NCBI RefSeq assembly: GCF_032118995.1
Contig: NC_092649.1
Location: 13,154,191 to 13,218,190, forward strand
Direction: 5' to 3'
DNA: 64,000 nt
DNA from: Asterias amurensis
Lineage: Eukaryota > Echinodermata > Asteroidea > Forcipulatida > Asteriidae
Shown here: positions 1 to 12,000 of the stretch, in pieces
Layout of the letters: the number at the start of each line of letters is the position of its first letter
Numbering within the stretch: the first letter of the stretch is position 1
Program-made: the position numbers and the translations under genes
The notes under the pieces: model-generated
Database searches by the model: none
Seen by the model: the letters and a program-made list of their open reading frames with translations, nothing else
What the model was told of the DNA's origin: nothing

Positions 1-1
1 G

Positions 2-3000
2 ACCAAAGGAAGCGAGACCATTGAGAACGGTGGCCGCTACACCATCATGGACAACGGCGATTTGATGATCAGTGGTGTTAGTGATGCAGATGGAGGAGAC
101 TACACCTGTACGGCTACCAATAGCATGGGAACTGATTCAAGCACTGGTAGCTTGATCATCAAGGGTAAGGATCTAGAAAGATGAAAACTTAATCAGTTTA
201 TCAAAGGAAATGAGGAAGGCTTTTTACAGTCTTGTAAACTTGTTTTTGGATAAGAAAATTATAAAATTTTGCTCATATACTTGAAGAGCGAATTACTACA
301 TTTGTATATTTCCTAGACCAGCTGATATATTCACTAAGAGTTTGACAATAGCACCCGTTAGAGGCAACCTAAAGAGCCTGCACATGTTTGCCCTGTGAAT
401 AATAATCCTAGGATAAGAGAGGTATCAAAAAAGATGATCAAAATCATGAATGCAAGCCATAATTTAAAACAAGTGTGTAAATCCATGTGTCCGTCTGTTG
501 AGCAAAACACGGAAAGCACAATCCAAGCATGAAAGGGTTAGTTTTGGAAAACTGTGAAGATTTTCGTAATGGTGCCTGCTATTGTTCGATAGTTAGTGTA
601 TACATAGTTTGCAGGTAAGGGATTTGCGACAGTCGAGTTTTGCAACAAGATTATTTGTAGCACTAATCTGGGTCAAAGGGTTACTTTTGAAGAGAGGGAA
701 AAAAAGATAAAAGGGTTTTAAGGTGAGGAGCGATCTATATGTTATAGCATTAAAGGCATTGGACACTATTCGTAATTACTCAAAATAATTATAATCATGA
801 AACCTTTCTTGATTAAGATTAATGAGGAGAGGTTGATAGTATAAAACATTGTGAGAAACAGCTCCCTCTGAAGTGACATAGTTTTCGAGAAAGAATTTTG
901 TTTACACGAATTTGATTTTGAGACCTCAGATTTAGAATTTGAGATCTCGAAATCAAGCATCTGAAAGCACACAACTTCGTGTGACCATGGTGCTACAGGG
1001 GTGTTTTTTTCATTGATTAATATTTTGCAACTTCGACGACCCGTTTGAGCTCAAATTTTCACAGGTTTATTATTTTATGCATATGTTGAGATACACCAAG
1101 TAAGAAGACTGGTCTTTGACAATTACCAATAGTGTCAAGTGTTTTTAAAATACAGCATAGACTTTATTCCTTGCTCTTCCCTCACTCTCTTTTTCTAGAT
1201 GGTACAGCCATGGTGGAGCCACCCATGGCATTGACTGTAAACGAAGGGGAGATGGGCACATTGACCTGCCGTGCATCACACGATCCGTTCTTTGAGTTGG
1301 AGTATGTGTGGCTGAAAGAAGGAATCCAAGTTGATCCTCGTCTGCCTAACTATGAGATACCTCAGGTGAGCCATCTGTTTTATAACTTGGTTCTCTTTTT
1401 AGAGTTAGCTCGTTCAGTGCCCGCTTTTTGTTTGCGTCGTGAACCTCAAATGCCCAGTTTTTTTAGGGTTTCAAAATTATGTATTACAAATATGTCTTTC
1501 TAACCGATCTGGTACATCTCAAAGTCAGTAGTAATTTTTGATTGATAATGCCATCTTGTAATAACATGTATAGTTATGGTTGTTCGATAAACAACACTGT
1601 TAGAGTACATCAAAAAGATTGTTCGTATTTTATGAAAATGGCACTTTTAGAATACTTTGCAGGAAATTTGTATGCAATGTATTTTTTGCTAAAGCAGCTC
1701 TGTCAAATTGGGCCCTGCTTTTTGTAGCAGGCTTTGAGATGTCTTGCTGACAGCCTGTGCTAGGTCCAGGGGTTTCCAAGACCTCTGCCAAGCAAACCTA
1801 CTGGCGTACAGAGGTGCCAGTAACTAGTGGAACCTTACCACATTTGTGTAAATCCTATTGGTTAATCCCTCACCTAATTAAACACTGTTACTTTTCTCCC
1901 CAGATCCAAATGGGCGAGCCAAGTCAGCTGCATATCAAAGACGCCACTATGGATCTAGGAGGGGAGTACATGTGCACTGCAACCACAACCATAGATGAAG
2001 TGACGGCTTCAGCCATGGTGACCATCCGAGGGCGCCCCGGTGCCCCAGCTGGTATCAGTGTTGTGGTCAGCGAGTTGACGGCAAACATCAGCTGGAGTCG
2101 TGGTCTGGATAACAACAGTCCCATCTTGTCGTACAGTGTGGAAGGCAGTACCAATCACATGGCAGATTGGACCATCCTTAGAAATGGTAATTTGCTTCTG
2201 ATTTGAATTTTCAAACACCAAGAAAACTATTTTTTAGGAGTTGCTTGTACTGGTTGAGTCTTCACTCATGTAACATGTATGAACTAGGTTTTGCACAAGA
2301 CTGAAAGGCTTGTACTTAAACATTTATTTGTAAATACCTCAGACAGTTTCGCTATTCCTTTTGGTGGAGAGCGTGTCTTGTGGGTGTGAATAAACCTTTG
2401 TTAATTACCAGTAAAAAGTGCTGAAACACGGGCGTGACACGCGGGCTTGCACCTGTGCTTATAAGACAGTTTCTTCATTCCTATTGTTCGAGAGCAACGG
2501 CCTGGACAGTTGTGCCACATCACGCAATACGCGCGACGCACACAGCATTCCCTTATAAGGAGTTGTTTACCCGAGGGCAGCTGAGGGTTTACCATTTCAG
2601 AGCTGGAGAGGTAGGTGTTGTGTTAAAAGAAATCATTGAACAATTGTAATTTTTGCATTTATTTTACTTTTTGACCAAAAGGTGTTGAAGTTTTTTGACT
2701 GAAAAGGTATTTATGAATGGGAATCAAAGTGTGTTGAATCGGTTTTCAAATAGTGGTTTAAACCCATTGAGGCCTGGTTCTTGATAATTTTTCTCGACTT
2801 CGTCTTGGTAAAAATATAAAGAACCAGGCCTCGTTCATAAATACCCCAGACAGTTTCACTACTCCTATTGGTTGAGAGCGCGTCACGTGGTGGTGTTTAA
2901 ACGGCTGATAAAGACACAGCTAGAGCTGTTTAAGACCAGCTGGCTTGGCAGGTTGGGCGTGCAAGCTCATGTACTCCAACTTAACTTACACGAAACGCAA

Positions 3001-5991
3001 TTCATAGCTATTAGTAACATCGCGTTATGTGTGTGTAGCTATTAGTAACATCGCGTTATGTGTGTGTAGCTATTAGTAACATCGCGTTATGTGTGTGTAG
3101 CTATTAGTAACATCGCGTTATGTGTGTGCACACGCGCGTATTCACACCACCACCCAACGCACACAAAACATTTTGACTAAAGATTTTGAAAATTTGAAAA
3201 GCTTCATGTGTTGGGCGCGCAAGCTAATGTACGACAATTTCAATTACGCGGAACGTAATTGGCATAGATATTATTAACAGCGCGTGAAATGTTAGTACAC
3301 GAGCATATATACACACCGACCGACGCACAAAATCAATTATTTTTACCAAAGTTTTTGAAAATTTGCAAACCTCGAAAAAATTCGCAAATGAAACAGTGTC
3401 ACACTGTCTATACCTGTTAAATTATGTCGCTTTTAACATAAGGGCATTTATGATCGGAAATAAAAGAGTAGTGACTCGTTCTTAAACAACCGTTTAAAAC
3501 CTTGCAGGGTCGTGACACGGCCACGACCCTGCCGGTTTTAAACGGCCATTGAAGGACTCGTCGCCTACTCTTTTATTCCCTTATTAAATGTCACCACCAT
3601 TGTTATTTCATTAAACCATAATCCTTCTTTATTTGCAGACATTCCTGCGGCAAACACACACATCCGTCTGACTGGTCTGTCGGCATGGAGTACCTACAAG
3701 TTCAGAGTAGTTGCAGTGAATGAGATTGGAAGGGGTGACCCCAGCGAAGAGTCTGATGAACAAACAACAGCCGAAGACCGTAAGTGTAGAATTGTTTTGT
3801 TCTGTGATCACTGTCTGAACGATAAGTGCACTGGGTTCTTTTACATGCGTAAAACAGCTTAACGTCCCATCCGAAGGACGAAGCAATGGCAAGTGTCACA
3901 GCTAGAAGGTGTGCCCATGAAAAAAACTTGCAAGTAAACACAAATGTACAAAATCAACTGCTGTTGTCTGACTTGCATTTAACAATAAGTCACTATAATT
4001 TGTTTGCTATGACAGGACCAACAACTGCACCCTCTAATCTTGGTGGTGGCGGAGGGAGTTACGACAACCTGAGGATCACATGGGAGGTAGGATAACCAAC
4101 CATAGACCTTTACCAAGGTGTAGCCATCTTTAATTTCTCCCATTGATACCAATGTTACCAAACCGAGGCTGGAAGAACAAAATAGTCTGGTTCTTAATTG
4201 TAAAATGATTCTTAGCATTTGTTATTGTTATTCGATACGAGGAACAAGACCAAGACGGAGGCAGCATGATAAAGGTCTATAGAGATAGAGATGAGCATAA
4301 TCTCAACAATCAATCTCTGTGATGATTGCTTGCGTTTAATTGTCAATTAAAGGCACTGGACACTAATGGTTATTACTCAAAATCATTGTCAGCATCAAAA
4401 CTAAGATGGTAATGAGCAATGGATAGCAATTGATAGTGAGAAACGGCTACCTCTGAAGTAACATAGTTTTTGAGAGATGTTACTTCTTACTCAAATATTT
4501 AAGGACTTCAGGCCTGAAGCCTTAATTAGGCATCTGAAACTGGCAGTTGCATGCCTGAGAAGTGCATACATTTACAATCTTTAAATTCTACACCAGTATA
4601 TTGCCCAGCCTCAACTTGTAATTTTTGTGTGCTGAGCACTAGCCTTGCTCAAGGCAGTCGCATTATTCGCTCCGAAAAGACGCAGCTGCGATCACACCGA
4701 ATGACCCACCCGTATACACACTGTCACATCGCACGAATACTGTTCACACAAGTCATCGCACTCGTACACCACTAACCGCATGCAGAGGCCGTGAGGCCGA
4801 CAGCCTTGTCGGGTCTGTATCTTCCCGTTTTAATGTGTTGTATTGAAAAAATTCCAATAGTGGACAAAATTGGGGGGGCTCTAGGATATGCTAGTATGCA
4901 GCTCATGAGTATGTATATCGTTTGTCAGACCTATCAGACAACACAGGATGTGAGGCAAATGAATTATTCATTTTGACGTCCAATCACGCACGCCTATCAT
5001 GCTCGCTGAGCGTTAGTGGTGGTGTGTGATGATGTAGACATGTCTCATCTTTCGCAGGCATTATGGTAATGAGCTGACCGTGGGAACTCTTCGCTTATTA
5101 TAGTAATGAGGTCAGTGGCTTCAACACAGACCCTACAAGGCTGTCGGCCTGACGGCCTCCGCATGCGGATAGTGTACGGGGGCATCGTGTCGTGCGATGT
5201 TACGCACAGTGAATACGGGTGGGTTTTACGCACAGTGAATACGGGTGGGTTGGTTTTTATACAGCGGCGGTCTTTTTTCGGAGCGAATAATTCGACTGCC
5301 TTGAGCAAGGCTAGCTGAGCACCTGAACCATGCTAAGCAGTGACGTTGTTATTATTGCTATTGCCCCCCTCAGCCTCTGCCAAGCCAGGAGTGGAATGCA
5401 CCCGGTCTATTCTACAAGGTCTTCTGGAGGGAGCAGGGTTCTGGAAACGCATTCCAGGAGGTTTCTGTTAATGATTCTACAGTAGGAGTCTATGTAGCGA
5501 CAGGTGTACCAGCCTACACACCCTTTGATGTGGAGATACAGGTGGAGAATGACCAGGGACCTGGGCCAAGGACTGAGACTGTGGAAGTCTATTCTTATCA
5601 ACTAAGTAGGTTTGAGAGGATGTCTAAGTCTTCAGAATTTGTTTTGAAACATGATTGTCATTTTTTAGGATTAGGTAGTTGTATGTACGCTTATGTGCTG
5701 TTAACAAAGAAGAATGAATCTCTTTCTGTTACTATTTTACAATTGCACAAACAATTTTTTGTATAGAGTTTATACAGGCCACTCTGTCTTAAAAGATCAA
5801 ACCCTAAGACCAAAGTAGTCCCAAAAATGTTTTAATACATGCATTTTTTTTACCCTTTTTAAATTTTCTGATGAGAATTTGAGTCGGCAAAAACATTGAA
5901 GACCCTCGTTGTTTTACAGAGATGTACACCCTGGCAGACAGTGGAGTTATCCACAGGGCGGTTCACCAAGACTCAACCTGCAAAGTTCTCT

Positions 5992-6089
<98 letters not shown>

Positions 6090-9000
6090 CAGTTTTTATA
6101 CAGTGCTTTTCACAGCCGAAGGGCGTCTCAAAGTGCTTCCATCATTATTACCCCTGGTCTTTGAAGCCAAGCCTCCACTCCCCAAGTTAGTCTACTTTCC
6201 AGACACTTGTACTTATTACAAAACTACTGTCGTTGACTGCAGGTCCCGAGGAAGCCCCAAGCTCAGTGACGGCTAAAGCCATGACATCTACTTCAATTAA
6301 AGTTACTTGGACAGGAATTGACTCAAGTGCAATCACTGGTGAACTCCAAGGCTACAAGGTAAGAACTCTTTCAAAACAAATACATTATCTCCCAATATGT
6401 GGCGCAGTTTGATCCTTTTACAATATAATAAATACATTTATTGATTTTAATAGAGCTATCTTACTCATCAAAATTGAATGATTTTAATTGTATTGTTTTG
6501 AATTGCATTGAATTTAGATGTATCGAATTGTATTGCATTGCAATGTATTGCATTGTATTGCATTGCATTGTCTTGAATTGCATTGTCTTGAATTGAATTG
6601 TCTTGAATTGCATTGTCTTGAATTGAATTGTCTTGAATTGAATTGTATTGCATTGCAATGTATTGCATGGTATTGTAACGTATTGCAGTGTATTGCATTG
6701 TATTGAATTGAATTGAATTGCAATGTATTGCATTGCATTCCATTGCATTGCATTGCATTGTATTGCATTGCAATGTATTGCATGGTATTGCATTGCATTG
6801 CATTGCAATGCAATGTATTGCATGGTATTGTATTGAATTGCAGTGTATTGCATTGTATTGAATTGAATTGTATTGAATTGTTGTTAATTGAATTGAACTG
6901 AATTAAATGGAGGATTGTATTTTTGTCTATGTAATTTTTGTGTTGCTATTTGTGGAATATTAATATTCGACAGGCCTGTGTTTTCTCCAGACTTTTCAAG
7001 ATTTGAAGGTTTTTTCCCATATCATCTTTTTATGATCATTCAGAAAGACCAAGCCCTCTTGTGGTTGAACCTCAAGTAGTCCAATCCTTGAGAATCTATA
7101 TTCTTTCTAATTATCATTCAGATAAGTTGGTTAAAATGTAACCAAATTATTGTCGATGGAATGACTTATTCTTTCATACTTCTCTCATGTAGGTCACATA
7201 CTGGCCAGAAGGCTCCAACAGTGAGCTCGGAGAAATTGCCACAGTTATGGGTTCTGACACAAAGACCACCATTGAGGATCTTGATCCTAACACCATGTAC
7301 TACCTGATTGTCAGGGCATACAGTGGGGGCGGAGACGGACCCTCTAACCCTGAGCCCGCAATGGCTACCACCCTCAAATCAGGTGAGTGGATAGAGCTGC
7401 CTCCATCATAGAGACTCTGGTAACCGTTCGTTCATCGTGATGACCCTGTCAGTTTCTATGTCCCTTAGATCATGTGTTCTCAACGTAGTTGAAATCATAG
7501 TTTAGAGACATGTGGCCTTCTTATTTATCAACCATTCTCTGAAATGAATTCTGAGGTCTTCTCAGGTTAAACGTCATCAAATTATATTCATGATCTCATC
7601 GAATTCTTTCAAAACATTGAATGCAACGCTATTTCAGATCATGCTCTCTCAGAATGATTGATTTTGATGTTCAAATCCAAATTGCACAAAGCCAAAAATA
7701 CCTAGTTGCACAAAGCAAAAAATACCAAGTTGCACAAAGCAAAAAGTCACTGGTAATACTTTTGGTTGAATATGCCTCTTTCATACAAATTTTACACACC
7801 TTATTATCTTACACTATCAGGAAAGAATTTGCAATAATTTAAATTGCTCACTGGGAATTGAGTATCTTTGTGTTGTCCAAAAAAGAAATAATATATTTTT
7901 TAACATGAATTGCAAGTGGAGAACCGCTGATTGAGGCGGTTTTTGTTTTTTATAAACATCTATAAGTATTAATAAGGTATCCTTTAGTTTTTATGAATTA
8001 CTTCTGCCAGGAACAAAGTGTGTTCATTCAAGGGATGGGACATAATGGTAACATCAATTAAAATGTATCAAATTTTTACTAGTTTTTGAAGTTATCACTA
8101 CTTCCGAGAAATTTGTAGAACTTCCCTTAAAAAAGGATAATGTCTTGGCATTGCTTGAATAATTCTACTACATGAACAACATAATTATGTTGGGTATGTA
8201 TTTTTTGTGAAAACTTAAGAAGTTGGAGAGTGAACTTCTTCCACAAATCTGTAATGTTTAACCTACTACCTACCCTTGAAATAATGTTTTAAGTATAAGA
8301 TAAATGGCAAAACTCTTATATTTTGAGAAGGAGAAGATGGGATTGCAGAGTTTCCACATTGGGTTTATATTTGTCTTGTAAGACAACTGACCTGGTTCTC
8401 TGCATAGCATCTATGCCTTCTGGGTGATCATGCACCAGTTTGAAAACTGTGGTTCTGACTAAATACTCGGACTAGATTACCTAAACAGATACTCAAAATG
8501 TAAAGGGCCATTCAAAAAGGCAAATCCAATAAGCTCCTTAATGGTTTGACCACTCACAGACCCGATTGTGTGCACAAAAGTGTGATGCGTTAATGACAGC
8601 AACCTGCGATTGAGATTGCAGTGAGCTGTCTGAATCAGCCTTATTCTAGACCGTGTGGGGCCTGGGCATGTTGACCCTTGACCCTGTCATGGGACAAGCT
8701 GCTCATGTCTCTGGGTTCCTTTCAGATTTTCAAATGTTTGGCAGGGAATTAATATTGTTAATAATAATGAAAGACCACCATCTCAGTGGTAGCAGGATAC
8801 AATCTAGATATCAACTGACTAAAGCCTGTTTCATACTTCCTGCGAATGGGAGTGCGAATCCAATTTTGACGTCACATGGTTGTTGTTGCAGCGAATGTTT
8901 TGCAGGAGTTGAACACAGTTCAACTGTTGCAAATTATTCATTGTGAATTTTTGACATCCAAATTAATATCACATTCTCATTCGCAAAGATTATGAGCCGG

Positions 9001-12000
9001 GTTTTAGTCTTCAGTCGAAGAGTAATTGCCTTCCCCTTGAATGAACACACTTGTACTACATACTGAGAAAGATCAATCTCTGGTTGGCCACACATTGTAG
9101 ATACCATGAGCTTTCAATGTTCTGTGTATTGCTGTAGTCAATAGTGATTGCCCCAACATACATGTACTGTAGAACACCTGTGCTGAAGTACAAATTGTGT
9201 TTATAATTTTGTTTTATATCATGGAGTTTGTTTGTAGATTGTGTTTTTTCCAAAGTAGTTGTTTTAGTCTTACCGATGTTGTTTGATTACAAACTGTTTT
9301 CCCCTATTATATGATAATCAAGTCACCACAACTGAGATGCAGACACCTACAGCGCCGATTGGTAGTACAGTACTCTTTATCCCTCTTTGCCTCCAGCTTA
9401 TCGAGTCACAGAGATTCTCTTACTTTACTTTAATCGTGGCTTCAGCGATAGCCTTTACGGGAACTTCAATTTGTTTGGACCTTATTACCCTTATGCCATT
9501 TTGGTTGACACTTTTGTGGTAGGGGAATAACTCTTAGATCGACGTAGCCATAAAAACAAAGAGTTTTCCAATACTCCTGTGATTCAGTGTGGAATCTGTG
9601 TTCATACCTTAACATTTGCCGTGAGTCTTGGATATACTTTTAGTCAAAGGCTTGAGCCGCTGGTTTCACGGGTATAAAAAAAATCCACAGATTTGTATGC
9701 CCTGAGAGCGAAGCCAAAGGAGCACATAGTAATTGCCTGTTTGGGGGGGTCTCTTCGATAAAATTAATTGTTGAGATGCTCTCTGCTTTCTGAAAAATAT
9801 ACACCAGAATAAGAGTCTATGGTGAAATGCATCAAGCAACTGTATGCCATGAATCTTGTAGGCACTCTTGGTTTGAAATCTTTGAGATTTTGAAATCTTG
9901 AGAAGAACATAAAATAATGTAAGAGAAACTCTGTGGACTTCCAAAAGACTGCATGAACCATGTCAGCTTTATTAATTCATCTGCTTGAAAAAGAAAAAAA
10001 ACCCAAAATACACCTGTAAATATTATAATGGATTGTATTTGATTTTGTCCCACCTCGCTTTAGGACTGGCCATGTAACTACAGTACCTAGATTGCAGAGC
10101 AATGCTTAGGGGAATCGAACAGTCCAAACTCATTTGCATGATGGTCAAAATTGCAATACCTCGTTCGAACAGATTCAGTTAAATAGATGTACCTCAAACT
10201 CTCCACTGAAAACTGTCCATACGTTTACAAGAAGACATTGGTTTCTAGACAAGATTTTGTGATAATCTTGTCAGAGTTCAAAACAAAAGGCACAAGTTTA
10301 AAGGTTTTTGTGCATGTTATTTTACAGCTTCAAAAGTTTCCAGTTGGTAGCTTTTGTACCTTATGTTATTTACTCAAATATAAATCACCACATTATCAGT
10401 GAAGGATATTTATGTCGCCCTATTTGTGAGCTTTTGTTTGGTACATCTTTACTTTCTTTGGCAATTTCGTAACTCCGTCTTCATTGCTGTTTCCCTTGAA
10501 CCACCTTCCACAACATGGTTCTTTGACCCGGGCAAATGCTACTGCTCCCCAGAAAATACCTCCAAGAACCTTGCAGTCGAGTGTAATTTTTTTGTGATTT
10601 TCATGGTTTAATATTTCATGGTGACGACTGAACACCATGGCCAGTCAAAAGCGAGGTGGGACTTCCCCCTCCCAAAATCAGAGCTACATTTTTCAAGTAA
10701 ACTCCTCAACTAAACTTCTCTGCGTTGGAAACTTGATGTGTGAAATTAACATTTTCTAAACGTAACATTTTTAAACATTTCGGAATTCTCAGGATGTGTT
10801 TTATTTGATAAGAAAATGTCAATAAAAACCTGGAAGTTCATTTCAAAGACCAAGGCCCTATTTCATAGAGCTGCTTAAGCACAAAAAATTGCTAAGCACA
10901 TCAAAATTATGCTCACCAAAATAAGCGCACCATCCTAATAACCGTATTTCATTTGTTACTAGTATCCTGCTCATTTCTGATTTTTTTCTGCTTAAGCAGC
11001 TCAATGAAATTGGACCTAGGAAGTTTCTTGAGGAGATTGCTTTCACTGATTGAAAGAACATTTCATTTAAATAAGACATAATTCCATTTTTGTTTCAGAA
11101 CCTCAACATGATATGGTTATGCACTTTATGTTTTGAATAAAAGTTTTTGCTGGCTATCCATCATTCTATCTAACGCACGAATAATCATCATTTTGCAATG
11201 CTATTTCTTTTCAACTTAACAAGCTGCACCCTTTCTATCCGCCTCATTTTCCCCAACCCCTTACCCTTGGCTTCCTCACCCCACCTCCAGAAAACATGGG
11301 AAATACATCATCAGTTACCCAATCACCACAAGTGTCTTGTTTATTAAATATACATTGATTGTGATTTTGCCACCAAGAACCGGCAGAAGATCTGTTAAGT
11401 TTACACTCTTTTTGCTATTTGTAAATAACTCCTAGCAACTATGGACCGTCTGAAGCAGTGTGTCCTTTTACATCAGTTGTTTGCAATAATGATCAGATGA
11501 TTGGATATTCTTCTGCATGTTTTCATCAAGATGGAGCAAATAATGGAGTTACACTCATAAATAATGTACCCTTGTGTTATTGAATAACGACTAATAATAT
11601 TAATGACGATCGATTCAAAGTATACTTTACATAAAGAAATAAAACTTGTTTTTGTCTCAAATTTGACACGCTCATTTTTAATAGGTTACAGATCAAAGCC
11701 TCACTTAACAATAGATTTGTGTGCCTCTCTTTGAAAGGTCTGATAATAATTAAACCCTCAAAATAAATAATTGAAAAATTGCACAAAAAGGGTTTAAAAA
11801 ACAAAATCACAAATTTGGTATTTTGATGTTTTGCTACCACAATGTTTCTTAAAATGCAAAACAGTTTCACAGGGGATGGCACCTTCCAGTGAAAAATCTC
11901 AAATTAAATTTTGGAAGTTACTGACTAATTCACTACAACAAGATCGAGTGTTCTTCTTAAGTCTTTTAATTCCTCGTACTGAACAACGGTTACAAGCTGA

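Noticed and set aside
766-972. Recurrent small frames (FQMLDFEI..., MSSIGRRSCEII...) here and at 22486, 32098 and elsewhere
   Set aside because: They recur because they lie inside M1 MITE copies.
5896-6276. Open frames across the AAT run (poly-Asn, poly-Ile)
   Set aside because: Pure microsatellite read-through; no codon structure outside the repeat.
6461-6901. Several overlapping open frames of up to 130 codons
   Set aside because: Pentanucleotide words that lack stop codons, in most frames; amino-acid content is only Met/Gln/Cys/Asn/Ile-type repeats.
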